Assembly: GCF_017591425.1 (NCBI RefSeq)
Contig: NW_024466512.1
Coordinates: forward strand, 16,433,001 to 16,497,000
Reading direction: 5' to 3'
From: Ochotona curzoniae
Lineage: Eukaryota > Chordata > Mammalia > Lagomorpha > Ochotonidae
Length of the DNA stretch: 64,000 nt
The position numbers were made by a program, and so were the translations under genes. The stretch's first letter is position 1. Every line of letters begins with the position of its first letter. Under the pieces are notes generated by a model, which saw only the letters and a list, made by a program, of their open reading frames with translations, ran no database searches and was not told the origin of the DNA. Shown in pieces: positions 10,691 to 23,218 of this stretch.

Positions 10691-13618
10691 AGAAGTTCTT
10701 GCTAACAAAAAAGTTTCATGATTTTTTTTTTTGGTTAAGAATTATTCTTTGTTTTGCTAATAGGGTTAAGGAGGTCCAAGAAATATTCCAATGAATGCCT
10801 TAACCTGTGCCATTCATAGATCTCTGGGGGTCCAAGCAAGCATCCTCTGAGATAACAATGACCTCTTTGTTCCTTAATCTGAACCTACCACTCATACAAT
10901 TGGCTACAGAGCTCCCAAATATCTACCTAAATAGCAAGCCAGAAAAATGAGAGAAAATTACTGAGATCGGCAAGTTGAAAGTTCCTCTCTGCCTTGGAGA
11001 TGAAGGAAGGGACAGGGATTTTGGCACAGGATTCTTTTCCAGAGTGATGATTAAAATCAGGTTGTTCAATGACCAACCACTTTTGCAAGCCCCTTTGATA
11101 GATCTGAAGATCTCAGTTGCAGTCCTATGGTCAATTATATAAATTATATAATATAATTATATAATTATATAAATTTATTACATAAATAAGGAACCACAAA
11201 AGAAGTTACATAATGTTCTTTAAAATATAAAACCGAAAGTTCTAGTGCAAGTAAAACTACCTATAAAGGTAAGTCAGGTTATGCAAAAACTTGACACAGA
11301 TACCATTGAACTCTATGGAAAATAAGCATTTAGATGTGTAGCAGCAAACTTATTTAAATAGCAAAATTTATAGATAGAAACTAGAAATCTATCTATAAAT
11401 TTTAAAATAATTGCAAAAGAACTGTTATTCTAGGTGGAAAACAGAATATTCAGGCACCCACCAGATTAATATATCTGTGAAAACTTTATGGAAAATCTTA
11501 ACAGCAAGGGTTTCTGAACAGTAGAGGCTAATATTGCTGGATCAACCTGTGGGAATCACTTAAACTGCTATACTTCAAGTGCCTAACCCGTGAAGTGTTT
11601 ATGATAACCAGAAGTCAAACCAAGCATTTTCTCAAATGATGTTTGCTCAAGTCCCAGGTGTAAAATATTGCGTACTAAAGTCAATACCACAGAGTCCGTC
11701 TTTATTCATCTTTCATCATGACTGAATTGAAGAGAACCAGAAGGGAAAAAGATGTAGGTATCCTTTTATGGTAAACTAAGTACATTGAAATGCCATGGAT
11801 TCTCTTCCAAATTAACTATGGCTTTGTCAAGGCAAGAATTGGACAGAACATGGAAAGAGAGGATACCATGGGTGGATGACTCACCAGCGAATATAAAAGA
11901 CACTGAGACCTGATTCTGCAGAGAAGGACTGCTTACCAAGAGGATTTGGATTGGAGAGAAGAATGCAAGTTTGGGCTTTATGGACTAATATTTTGGACAA
12001 GATAAAATGAATATAGTGGAAAGGAAAGTAGGAAGATAACGCAGATATTTTCAAACATCTGCAGACCCTAAAATAGGAAAAGAGATTCAGTGAGTTCTTC
12101 GTGATGTCCAAAAGAAGAATGAGCATCGGTGAGAAAGAGAACTGCATGGGGTCTGGGTTTGTTGGATACTCAGTTACATTTCCAGAAGTGCTCAACAAGA
12201 ACAAGACTTTTGTAAAAGGTTTCGGATTCATTTCACTGCAGATAGGTAGCAATGCTTGGTTGGGTTGATGCAATTGGCTTTTAATGTAACTGAGGTGAGG
12301 GAGGAGACGGTAAGAGAAGCTGTAAGTTGAAGAACTTTAGCTTGCTCTGAGCCCATCCTGACATCCCTATTTCCAAGTCTGTGTGACCGGGAGAAAAATC
12401 AACAGATGTCTCTTAAAGCCTATCCTAGCTTCGATGCTATCTTTTTACAATTTCCTACTTAGCAAATGCCATAGCCCAACCACAGCAATTGTTTCTTTAT
12501 ATTCCACTGTGTTACATTTATCCCCACTCTGGGGCATAACATTTACAACGAGAAAAATGAGCTAGTGTGAGATGCCACAGGATTTTTTCTTTCAGACAAT
12601 GTTGACTTTAGAGTCTTTTAATCAGTACACACAATGCATACTATATTTTTTGTATGTCTCTGGAAATCTTGGGCTATCATGAAGATGGGGCAAAACGTGT
12701 CTTGTAGCACAGAATGACACCTGTCCAGGTCTGAAGAGTATTTGGGATTGCATCTTCCAGCTTGCCCTGAGATTTAAGTTTTCTTCTGTGAGTTTAGGAG
12801 TGAAATTAATTCAAGTGGTAGAGAAAAAAAAATGATTGAACGGCAAAAGAAAACCAGGGGAATCTGTTTTCCAGATGGAATGATATTTATCCAGTTAATA
12901 CCATCAGGTTACCTATCCATGTGTAGAGAAACTGCTCCCAGTGCAGTGTGTGTTTTCTCAAAATGAGCTGGCTGGGCAGAAATGTAAGGGACATGTAAAG
13001 CAGTCCAATAAGGCAAACATAAGCATAGTGACCCATTCCAGAGGAAAGGGCAATGCCCAGGGTGTTGTAATTTTCAATTTCCTGTATTTCTACGTACAAT
13101 TAAGGCGGAGCAGCCTTTGAAATGAACAGGCTGTCCCGGTCACCTCTTTCTTTCTTTCCCTAGGATAGAAAAATGGAAATGAGAAAGTCACATTTTCTTT
13201 CTCCATTCAAAAATGAGTGAATTTTCTCTAAATTAAAATGGACTCAATAACTCAAGGTCAGTTCAGCCTTTGCGTTTTTTCATTAACTACAAGGAGACAT
13301 CCAGCAATCTCACCTTCCAGCTGTTGTAGCATCAAGATGCTTGAAGGTGCCATTAGCACAAGCAGGGCAGCATAGAAATAGCACAGCCAAGAGGCAAATA
13401 TTATTTAGTTCAAAGTATTTTGTTTATAGGCACACAATATTGTAATTGCAATCTCTGCTTGGTTACATCCACACCATTATCTCTAGATACAATTTCATAA
13501 AAAAATGAAAATAAATATGTGGTCAGTTTCTACATAGAGGTGTAGGTTCCTCCAGAAAAAGCCGTGTGAAAAGTCAGATAACCATTATGACTTATCTAGG
13601 CATTCAGATATGTTGAAG
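10691..13618. other. Long unassigned stretch, no gene seen
   Basis: About 2.9 kb without a recognisable repeat body apart from the AT palindrome near 11132. The longest open frame (11881-12273, minus, 130 codons) has no recognisable domain. Its composition looks like chance or relic sequence. Confidence 0.4.
11132..11180. repeat. AT-rich palindromic tract
   Basis: A run of TATAAATTATATAATATAATTATATAA-type sequence built of overlapping self-complementary ATATAATTATAT units. It could form cruciform structure and is prone to length change. Confidence 0.85.
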
Positions 13619-13619
13619 T

Positions 13620-13868
13620 TTTAAAGATTTATGTTTTTATGTGAACGGCAAAATAATACAGAAAGAGAGTCTGCAAAAGCTAGAGACAGGCCAGGCTGAA
13701 GGTAGATCCTGCCTCCAACATGGATGTCGGGACCTTGTAACTAGGATACCATTTGCTTCCTCTGACTTATATTAGGAGAAACTTTGTTCAGAATTGCTGA
13801 TTTGTCAGGATTGGAATTAGGTGTCCCTTGTGTGCGATATGGGAATCTCAAGCGCTGACTTAGGCGAG
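13620..13868 (-). repeat. CSINE, minus orientation, very diverged
   Basis: 'AAAGATTTATGTTTTTATGTG', 'CAGAAAGAGAGTC', 'CATGGATGTCGGGACC', 'AGGATTGGAATTAGGTGTCCC' and 'GATATGGGAATCTCAAGCGC' follow the order of a reversed CSINE, with the middle degraded. Confidence 0.6.
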
Positions 13869-14314
13869 TCTGTAACACATGCTCATACATTGTTTTTATC
13901 ATGAATTTGAATGGAAAGTTTAGGTAGATTTCTATTAATAAATATTTGAAGTTGATGAGAGGGAAGATGTCAGTAAAACAATTAGGGGAAAATCTAAATG
14001 GGCCCAGAAAAGCAGAAGTAAGCTTCAAAAGCATGATTTGGGCTTGTCTATATCAAGAATTTAGTAGGAATTGACTAACGGTTTAACATGTTATAGAACT
14101 TGGCAGCTATTGGCTAAGAAAGAAGTTAATTCTGACAGGCATAAGACAGCTATAGCTGAAGACATAAGAAAGTGATGTCTCTATAAATTCACTATATATT
14201 GCAGCAATGAAAGAAGAATACTTAAAAAGTAAGTGTGATTTTTAGAGAGTATACATATGTGAAGCTGTAACAAATCAACATTGTTTTACGGCCACTCAAT
14301 AAGTATTTTTTTAA

Positions 14315-15110
14315 AATCAGCTGTTTTATTGAGGTAATTATAGATCCATAGTGATTATAAGAAATAACCAATAAGATCCCCTATACCTGGTTTTTTAGAT
14401 AATAGTCTCTGGTGAAAGTTTAGTAAAATATGACAGGTAGAGACTGTCCTTGATGTAATTTGGACGAATTGGTTCAGTACCCTGTGTATGCTCTGACAGC
14501 TGGCTCCAACTTCCTTTGACCATTTTGTACAAGTGTTTGTATGAAGGTAACTTCATTTTATTATTTCCACATTGTTTATCCCATTGGCTAAACCATTTTA
14601 TAACTGTGTCCATAGTTCATAAATGACCCATGCTCTTCATGTTTGAAGCTGTGATTTTTTTTTTAGCCATTCAGATATGTCGATAGTAATATGTTGTTTT
14701 AGCTTCAGTTTATGTATTTTTGGTGGCTAGTGGTATTGAACACCTTCATGTGTACTTAATAGCTATATTTGTACTATTTGGGTGGAATATTTGTTCATTT
14801 ATTTTGCTGGTATTCTATGTGGATTAAATTTTGTATTTTGGAAATTACGCGTGTATTATAGAAATTTGTTGTTGGGTATGTGCTCATGTCTATTTTTTTT
14901 CAACATAATATTATCTATTTTCAACCTTTTCCCAAAGCCTTTTGTAGACTTAACATTTTTTTCTTTTGATGACATTTTATTTTACAGTAGTTTTATGTTC
15001 AAAGAAAAAGAGTACATATTCTATACAGCTATTTCTCTCTTATATCAACATCTTGTGCTATCTGTAGTGTATCTGACTCACTTAGTTAATTAGTATCAGT
15101 GCAGAATTAT
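14315..15110 (-). mobile_element. LINE-1 3' end (L1M-type), minus orientation
   Basis: The left end shows the complement of an L1 3'UTR: 'TTTTATTGAGGTAATTATAGA', then 'GTGATTATAAGAAATAACC' and 'AGATCCCCTATACC'. Further right, 'TTGGTGGCTAGTGGTATTGAAC', 'TTTGGGTGGAATATTTGTTC' and 'TTCCCAAAGCCTTTTGTAG' follow the complement of the end of ORF2. The element is 5' truncated and decayed. Confidence 0.75.
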
Positions 15111-16082
15111 AAAGTTAGTACTTGATCCAGGCATTGTTGGGACTTACTTTGCACTCTTTCTTCATCCTAGCGTCCTATTTGGAATGTCACATTTGCTGGG
15201 TAATTTGTTTACTCAGGTTTTTTGGATCTGGCTGTCTTTTAGAATTCAGTTATTTTGATGTCATGATAGCTTTGATGTAGACTAGTGAGATGTTTGGGAA
15301 TTAGCCTTTTGATTGCAGTTTGACATTTACATTCAAGGTTATTATCGATGAGTAATAATTTAGTCCTGGGATGGCTGTAGGCAGAATTTGTTACTTATGG
15401 GCCTGCTTAACATGCAATCTTTTAATTCTTCCATAAAATTAAAGTAAACAACCTTTTATATAGAGAGTGACATTGTAATTTTTCACTCACCAAGATATTT
15501 GTGATATCAATGTTTTAATTAATCAAAATTATGTATGTCTACATCATAGCCATAATCGGACTTTGTGAGTGTGTCATCTGCATCACCTTTTGCAAGCTAC
15601 AAGAAAGATATCTTTGTACTTCTCTAGGTACTCCAGATATAAAATACAAATGTAAAAATGTTCCAGAATCATTTTCATTAAAATTTTCTCCTCAAGGTGA
15701 AGGTAATTCATTCACCTGCTTAAGAATTTGAGTTTGTATGAAATCTGTAAGAACGGGAAAACATTCAAGATGATAGGATTCTTCAATCAAATAATTAGTA
15801 TGAATATTATGGGTAATGGCCATGACTGAAGTGTATAAGAATACTCGGTGAAAAAGGAAAAAGAACCAAAGAGGATTCTCTGGAAGGACAGTAAGATATC
15901 TGAAACATTAGCATAAGAGAGAATTGTTTTTGTTAATTTTGGCTTAGGGTTTGGCTTGTAAGTGAAAGAACTTATATTCAGATTTATATTATCAGATTTA
16001 CGTTTTAAAAGGGTAACTGATGGTTGAATGGTGTATTAATTCAGATAGAAGAGTTTATGATTAAGATATCCAGAACACTTTC
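15111..16082. other. Unassigned AT-rich sequence
   Basis: No gene seen. Part of it may be a continuation of the decayed L1 to the left, but no passage is clear enough to assign. Confidence 0.35.
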
Positions 16083-16084
16083 GG

Positions 16085-16285
16085 AGCATTTATTAAATGC
16101 TATTATTGATATAAATGCTTTCAATATTTTAAATTCTTATATCTCACTGTAACTTCCTAAGCTAATGGTACTTTCAAAAGAATGATGCCAAGACAGCAAT
16201 ATGTTATCTGATTATTTAAGGCTGTGTATCTAGCAAATAGTATTATTGGGATTTAAATCTAATCTGACTTCAGTTCTGAAAAATA
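16085..16285 (-). repeat. MIR SINE, minus orientation
   Basis: 'TTCTTATATCTCACTGTAAC', a degraded middle, 'AAGGCTGTGTATCTAGCAAAT' and 'TATTGGGATTTAAATCTAATC' plus 'TGACTTCAG' follow the complement of the MIR core and head. Confidence 0.65.
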
Positions 16286-16839
16286 AGTCACCACGTATTA
16301 CTGGCTTCCTTGATGAATGATGACCAAGATAAAAAAAGGAATTTTACAATATAGAGAAGAGACAAAATTTAGGTGAGATTAATCTTGTGCTACAATATTA
16401 TAGTTCCAGCTTCTGATTTTTTTTTCCAGAATGCAGGTTGAGAATATAGCTGGAGGTGGTTTCTACAGTAGATAACTTGAGACATTGAATATGATGGCAG
16501 TTGTATGAACTTCCTTGAAAGAAGGAGGCGATGCTTGGCTGAGGTGAATCTGAGCTTGTGGTTCCTGCAGCACTGTGGTTTCACCGTGCTGGCTGTACTT
16601 GCCCAGAGTTGGTGTGAGTGGCTGGGGATGGAGATAAATGAGGGATTGCAATCAAAGTTGTAAAAGCAACAGTTCAAGTCCTACTTATCCCAAACGTAAC
16701 CCATAAAATGCAATGAACATGCAACAATAGCAGCTGTTGAGTTGACTAAAAGGAATTACCACAATGACGTTTTCTAGAAAATTCCATCCAACAGTAGGCT
16801 GCTTTTGCTCCTCTTACTTTCTGTAGCACCTACCCCTGA

Positions 16840-17000
16840 TGTTACTCATTAGGAACCCTGTGTACTTCCTCCTGTTAGATTTCATTCACTCCATAAACTA
16901 TGTCTTCCCGGGTGCCTATGGAACTACTTGAACACAAGGCTGTGTTGAAAATATCTTGTAGTCCCCATCACTTCTAGCAAATCCTCTTGTTTATGATTCA
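16840..17000 (+). repeat. L2-like ancient repeat fragment
   Basis: 'TCACTCCATAAACTATGTC', 'TTGAACACAAGGCTGTGTTG' and 'TAGTCCCCATCACTTCTAGC' resemble the old LINE-2 3' region ('..AAGCTCCTTGAGGACAGGGAC..CCCAGCACCTAGCAC..'). Weak match. Confidence 0.4.
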
Positions 17001-17927
17001 TAATGAAGCGAACTCTTCAGACTGACCTGTATAGTCAAAAGCTTACAACAAGATTCCTGTGTAACATTATGAACTGCCAAAGGAAAAGATCATTGTAAAT
17101 CACAATCTAAAAACTCCTGTAATTCACTATCTCGCTGTCTTTGTACTTCAAACAACTTCTGTAATACAGATGCATTGGCCTTGTTTTCTTTGGACAGGTA
17201 AGAAAACATGAACTCGGTGAGGTTATGTACCATCTTATAATATGAAAAGTTATCTACCTCTTGAGGCAGACCTCAGAATAAGAGCCTAGGATTTAACATT
17301 TCTGTGGATGGGAACCTGCTTATTCTCTTAGACTATTTCTTTTTCAGAATGGTTAAAAATTCTTCATTCTTTTCCTGAAATGCATATTCTAGAGATTGTC
17401 AGATCTGCTTCATTGCATAAGGGAAAAGGACCTCTGGACCACATTGCTTAGCAACCCCGAGGGTTGCTAAACATCAGAAAGGGCAAGTGTGATGGGAGGA
17501 AGATCTTGACCTGTGGCTTGTACAGCAAGAAGTTGCAATTGTTCTTGCAGGGGAAAAGGCTATGACTGATGCAAATAGACCTAGCATTGCCTGCCCTTAC
17601 AGAGTGAGGGCTGTATCATTAGCAATATTTGTTTATTCAGTTCTGTTAGCCTCCCATTGTTGCACGATATTTATATTTCAGCCTGTGTGTCTTCTGTGGT
17701 CACAACATTATCTCTTATTTTGTTTTCCATGAGGGATTTATTTGTCCCTCAAAGAAACTTATATTGAGACCATTTGACAAATTATAGGATATTCTAACAA
17801 CATATTTTATACATTTTGAATATCAAAAACAGAAAGAATTGATTACTGATTCATCGATTGTGGTATATTTACTATTTTTGTAGTTTTGTTCTGAGCAGTT
17901 CTCTCATTTTTATCTCTACATCACTGT
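17001..17927. other. Unassigned sequence with a perfect hairpin
   Basis: No gene seen. It contains a perfect inverted repeat at 17448-17470 with an RFX-type X-box-like sequence at its left edge, described separately. Confidence 0.35.
17444..17470. promoter_or_regulatory. Perfect inverted repeat with X-box-like site
   Basis: Arms TTAGCAACCC (17448-17457) and GGGTTGCTAA (17461-17470) are perfectly complementary around a 3-base CGA loop. At the left, TTGCTTAGCAAC has the dyad form of an RFX-type X-box. Binding is an inference from motif form only. Confidence 0.4.
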
Positions 17928-17941
17928 TAGAAGCAGATTTT

Positions 17942-18298
17942 TAAAGTTATTATTATTATTTCTGTTTATCTTTTTAACATTGATTTATTTTTTGTTTGAA
18001 AGTCAGATATACAGAGATTAGGAGACACAGAAAGGAGAATCTTCCATCTGCTAATTCATTCTCCAAGTGGTCACAATGGCCGGAGTTGAGCCGATCTGAA
18101 GCCAGAAGCTTGAAGGCTCTTCTGGGTCTCCCACTTGGGTACAGGGTCTTAGGGCTGTGGGCTATCCTTGACTACTTTCCCAGACCACAAACAGGTTAGT
18201 GGATGGGAAGTGGGGCCACCGGGATTAGAATCAGCACCCCAGCGACCCCAGCATGTGCAAAGCGAGGATTTTATCCACCAGGCTACCACACTGGGCTC
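17942..18298 (-). repeat. CSINE, minus orientation, with 14-bp target-site duplication
   Basis: The copy is flanked by perfect 14-bp direct repeats TAGAAGCAGATTTT at 17928-17941 and 18299-18312. A TTATTATTATT tract belongs to the complement of the tail. The body shows 'ATCTTCCATCTGCTAATTCA', 'GGCCGGAGTTGAGCCGATC', 'TCTTCTGGGTCTCCCACTTGG' and 'ACCGGGATTAGAATCAGCACC'. The head complement ends 'CACTGGGCTC'. The duplication shows integration by L1-type retrotransposition. Confidence 0.95.
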
Positions 18299-18439
18299 TA
18301 GAAGCAGATTTTGTCTCTTTTTTGCCAGATTAAAAAAAAACCCTCAAAGACTATAATTAATCAGCATAATGTCATATGGCTAAAAGTGCCATTCTCAAGA
18401 TTAAGTCAAATCTACATCACCCTGTTGTGCCCAAGTTCC

Positions 18440-18665
18440 TGTTGAGTGTTTTACATTTTAGTGTTTCAGAACTCATCATTGTATTCCATATGCTTCATTT
18501 CATATTATCTTCATGGAAATTCAGGTAACTAGGAATGGCAGACAATATTCGCTTGTAGTATACAAAGAAGCTGAGGTCATGATGGTTCAACTATTTGGCT
18601 ACAGGTTAAAGAGTAGGTTAATGTTTCAGTCATAGCAGTCTAGTCTGGCTCCTACCACTTATGAT
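18440..18665 (-). repeat. MIR SINE, minus orientation
   Basis: 'TTCATTTCATATTATCTTCAT', 'AAGAAGCTGAGGTCATGATGG', 'GGCTACAGGTTAAAGAGTAGG' and 'AGTCTAGTCTGGCTCCTACC' follow the complement of MIR from the core to the head. Confidence 0.7.
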
Positions 18666-18898
18666 ATGCCTAGAATAACCACAGTGTGATTAGACAATGG
18701 ATTGTGCTGCCGTGCTCTCAATGGCAGGGACACACTCTACTGTCATTCCTCAAGTGAGAATATTGTCAATAAAGTTGGCAAATTAAAAGGTCTTCAGAGG
18801 CCATCTTTTGGCTAGTTCTGAGTTCCTTTAAGCCAGGTCTCAAGGTGCTCCAAGGCCCTGTGAGCTGGCCTTGGAGATTTGCTAGAAAAGTGATGTAT

Positions 18899-19233
18899 GG
18901 GGGCCTGGTGCAATGGTCCAGTTCCTAAATCATCACTTTGTACAATCTTGGATTCCCTACGGATACCTGTTCATGTCCCTACTGTTTCACTTCCCTTCCT
19001 GCTTCCTGCTTACTAGACTGGAAAAGCAATATAAGATGGCCCTAAGCTTTGAAACCCCTTTCCCAAGTGGAAGACATGGAAGAAGCATCTGGATCCTAGC
19101 TTTGAATCAGCCCCAGTAGATACAGCATTTGTGGAGTGAACTGGTGATATTAGATCTTCCTCTTAGTCTCTCCTTCTCTCTGTGAATCTGCCTTTCCAAT
19201 AAAAATAAATAAATCTTAAAAGAAGAAAAGAAA
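18899..19233 (+). repeat. CSINE, plus orientation, with imperfect target-site duplication
   Basis: Starts GGGGGCCTGGTGCAATGG and ends in AATAAATAAATCTTAAAAG. The flanks AGAAAAGTGATGTAT (18884-18898) and AGAAAAATGATACAT (19234-19248) match at 12 of 15 positions and are a decayed target-site duplication. The body contains 'TCCCTTCCTGCTTCCTGC' and 'CTCTCCTTCTCTCTGTGAATC'. Confidence 0.93.
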
Positions 19234-19254
19234 AGAAAAATGATACATAATACA

Positions 19255-19430
19255 GGCTTTTCAGTCAGCTAGATCTTAGTTAGATTGCCCTGGCATGTCC
19301 CATTGTTAATCAAGTGGCCTTGGGCAGTGATTTTCTGATTTGTAAACAGAAGCACAAGTAATGGCTACTTCATGAAAATCCCTCACTAGTTATCTGTAAC
19401 AATGCACAGAAGGCCATTAGCTAAGTGTTA
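19255..19430 (+). repeat. MIR SINE
   Basis: 'TCAAGTGGCCTTGGGCAGTG', 'TTTTCTGATTTGTAAACAGA' and 'AGTAATGGCTACTTCATG' match the MIR core in order. Confidence 0.65.
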
Positions 19431-21035
19431 TCAGAATCTGAGATGGAGATTAGAGGAAGTTAGATGAATTTCTACCCATAGAGGTATTGATAGGGATTAA
19501 CAAGGCAGGAGGATTGATTATTGGATTCAAGTTTTGCTATCAATGTTGATTCTTACATGTTATTATTAAATTTTATTTTATTTTCCATACCTATTTATTG
19601 ACACAGCCCCAGACAATTCAGTGGAGGCTTACAAAAATATTAGATGATTGAATCCTTAAAAATAGTCTTGGAGAGATTTTCTGAAGACTGCATCTTGAAT
19701 AGCCAACAGAGATGAGAACACAGATATTCCTTTAGATCATTATTTCTATTCGAGTAGCTCGTTTCCCTTTCCAGGGAAACCCAACAGGGTTATGACTCTT
19801 TATATTAAACAACAGGTAGGTCATACATCAGTGTCAGTCTGCAGGGCTTCCCTCTGACGATGCTATTGCTGATAGGCCGAACTTTCATCGGGAATTCTTT
19901 GGAACCTCTAACTTTTGGTTTGAATTTCATATTGAATTGCCATATGTTTTTCTAAATAAGAATGTGCTGCATGGAAGAAGGTCATCATTAATCTGTCCCT
20001 TCAAAGTATCAAATGGCTTTTTAATGCATTTCTCTAGAATTTAAAATATCCTTTCTCACATTCTACCTGTTGGTCAGGTAAAATTACACCTCCCATTACA
20101 CAAACTAAAACTCACACCACACACATACATGTGTATTTATGTGTACATGGATATATGTATATAGGTATGCATCATAAGTTAATATATAATATAGATTTAG
20201 TCTTTCTGTCCATATATCTGAATCCTAAGTTTAACCACTCTAGAATGTGAACAATTTTATTCTGTTTCTCAATTGACCATTCAGACTGACATTATTAGTC
20301 TGAATGAATTATTTATACATATATATATAGGCTAATAAATTTATTTGTCTGAATTATTGGTGTATACCCACACCTTACTCACCTCTCTAAAAAGGCAAGA
20401 AAGTATTCTCTTGACTTTAGGTTCCTGCTGTCTTCCAACCTGGTATCTAACGCACACTGAAAAATACAATTATTTTTTCAAATGATGTTATTAAATTGGA
20501 AAGTTACATTCCATGGAAATGTTGGTTTATGATTCCACATTCTTCATACAGTCTCCTTTCCTGAGTTCCCATCACTAACACTGTGGAATAATTCTTTTGG
20601 GATAACTCAGTGTCACATTATTTTATCATTTTTTTACTTATGACTAAACAAACGCCAAAAAAGTGGTTAATTCTCACAGCTGTATACACCTGGCCTAAGC
20701 CATGACTGCTGTGTAGTTTACCAGTCCAACCCTCCTTTCAATTTAGAGCATGTGTTGCCTGTTTCTCAGCTAATACAGCAGGTTCACCTGAGACATTATT
20801 AGAGTCAAGCTGTGGTTCTAGGAACCTTGATGACAATTGTGTATTCTTTACTGGTATTTTGTGTTGTTTCCAAGATTTGGTTGAATTTGTGATTGCTTAG
20901 CAGGATGTTGATGGTAATATTGGCGTCTAATGATGTTTACTAGTGAGATTCTAGAAACAAAATATTGTCATCTGGAGTTCCAACAAAGTGAACTGTCCCT
21001 GAATGCAGGCTTTCTAACTTTATTTATTATTATTT
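19431..21035. other. Unassigned AT-rich sequence
   Basis: No gene seen. It holds an AT/GT-rich simple stretch near 20125-20175, a TATATATATA run near 20318-20328, and a perfect 10-bp inverted repeat at 20278-20306 (arms CATTCAGACT / AGTCTGAATG, 9-base loop). Confidence 0.4.
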
Positions 21036-21296
21036 TTTTAAGATTTGACTTTATTGGAAAGTCAGGTCTCTTTCATCTGCTGGGTCACTCCCGAAAGGGC
21101 CACAAAGGCTGGAGCTGAGCCAATCCGAGGCCATCTGACCACATGTTCCTAAGGCTTTGGGTCACCTCTGCTGCTTTCCCAGGCTACAAGCAGGGAGCTG
21201 GATGGAGAGTGAGTATTCAGAAAATGAACTTGTACCCATATGAGATGCTGGTGCTTGGAATGGAGGATTAGCCAGTTGAGCCAAAGCACTGGCTAC
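21036..21296 (-). repeat. CSINE, minus orientation, internally shortened
   Basis: 'TTTTTTTAAGATTTGACTTTA', 'TTTCATCTGCTGGGTCACTC', 'GGAGCTGAGCCAATCCGAGG', 'CTCTGCTGCTTTCCCAGG' and 'CAAGCAGGGAGCTGGATGG' give the reversed CSINE. The purine tract and part of the middle are missing. Confidence 0.88.
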
Positions 21297-23217
21297 ACTG
21301 CTTTAAAGAGGCACTCAGTAATTAGCAGAGAAGTTTCAGCTAAACAGTTGTTCATGTGGAAAACAAAAATGTGTGCAAATGAATATTATTAATGAAAACT
21401 TAAATTAAGAAAGTCTTACATTATTTTAATATTACTGCAACATGCAAAATCTGAAAATGCCTTTGAATCATAAATGCTTGCACTATGCAAATATGTGAAA
21501 GCATAAAATTGCACTATGTAATTTTGTTTTTTGCTCCATAACTTTTCCTTTTGGATCATATTGGCTAACTGGGTAATTTTCCTGAGTGTGCCTAAAACAC
21601 AAACACACCTACATGTGCACACACACACACAGACGTATGTATTTTAATCTCTGATTTATATGCCACTTACTGTTTTCCCAATGCATCAAAAGAGACAAAT
21701 TTTAAAGAAACAATGAAAAAGTGAAAATAGAAACATTAATCTATGTAGGGGAAAATAGGTTCCAGAACATATGGCACCTTAATTTTTTTCGTTAAACAAA
21801 TGTTTCATGCTCTGGGTTCAGGGTCCACATGTAGTTATTATTTTTTTTTTTAGTTTTAAAACTTCTATTGTTAATTATTTGGAAGATTACCTACAGTCTT
21901 GATATATTTGAAATTCTAAGTACTACAAAGAAAGGAAAACATTGCATTTCTCTGGCAATCTGAGTTAGATATTTAATGTTCTTTCTTACTTCAGATGAAT
22001 TAGCCTTTTATAAAACAATACAGGTTGTTGTAACCCCGCTTTAGTAATGAATATGACATAGCAAGAAAAGCTGATTGATTTATTGTGGCCCATGCATTAA
22101 GAACAAGCTAGGAATGAGCAGAGCAACAGCCATCCCCTTGACTCTTAACTGTGAAGGTTTTTCTTTTAGATGTATTTTTAACACAATAAAGGCAAGTCTT
22201 GGACATATGAGTTTATGCCCCATAATCTTCAAACCATGCAGTCTTCTCCACAGTTCTCCAACCTTTGTTAACTTGGATTCTCTGGGACATTTTTAAATTA
22301 GGAAGGCATTCAGTCTAGGATCCAACTGAATCTGTCGGTTAATCAGGTTGGGGCATCATTGATTTAAATCAGGTGGACCAGTTCTGCTTAACTCAATCCA
22401 TCTGAGAGAGGCTGGAATAAATAGCTCAAATGATATGGGGTAGGAGACCGCCATCTCCTGCCTGGCTTGGTTAGTGGCTGTTGGTCTTGGATACTCTCTT
22501 CATGCTGAGCTTCATTCACCAGGAATGGGTAAGAATTGAATTAAATATTCCTAACAATCTTTCTAACACAAACATGTTGTGACAGAAAGGTAGAGTGAGA
22601 TGGAAATATGGACACATCTTATGTGTTACTTTTCTCCTACCATCTTTTTGTGTAATCCTCTGCTTCTGAGGGGGCCCTAACCCAGGAAGGGCTGACCGAG
22701 AGAGCAGAGAAAGGCCGGTGTTACCAACTTCAACAGAGTTTCTCTGTATTCATGTCTCAAGTGGAAAGGAGCCGTTTTAACAGGGGTAGGAAATACACTG
22801 GATTTATGGACAGAAAAGAGATCAATGCTAGAAGAGCTGAAAGACTCTATTGTGGAATTCTGAAGATACATCTACCTTGAATTTGTCTTTCTGAAAAAAA
22901 TTAGACGTGAGGAGGTCTCTTTGGCCCATTTTCCATCTCTGTCTTTTGAGGTTTTGTTACAGACTTTGGTTGTGGGTTAAACAGGTAGGGAAGAGGAGGA
23001 ACTAAAATAAGGACTTTCTAAAACCACACACAAGATAAGGCTTTATTTTTCAGAAAAATTGTCCATAAGAGATAAAAATATTGCGGTGGGGACTGCGGGC
23101 ATCTTTTTTTTTTGAGTAAGATTTCTCTAAAATTTGGTCTGTGGACTTTGTACATGCTCCTAGGAAAAAAAAACAAAACTGCATTTTGGCAAACATCCTG
23201 TATCATCATATATGTAG
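21297..23217. other. Unassigned sequence, no gene seen
   Basis: About 1.9 kb without a clear repeat body. A CA tract lies near 21618-21632. None of the short open frames has a recognisable motif. Confidence 0.4.
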
Positions 23218-23218
23218 C

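Noticed and set aside
11881..12273. 130-codon minus-strand frame
   Set aside because: No recognisable domain, no splice or promoter context, and composition typical of AT-rich non-coding DNA.
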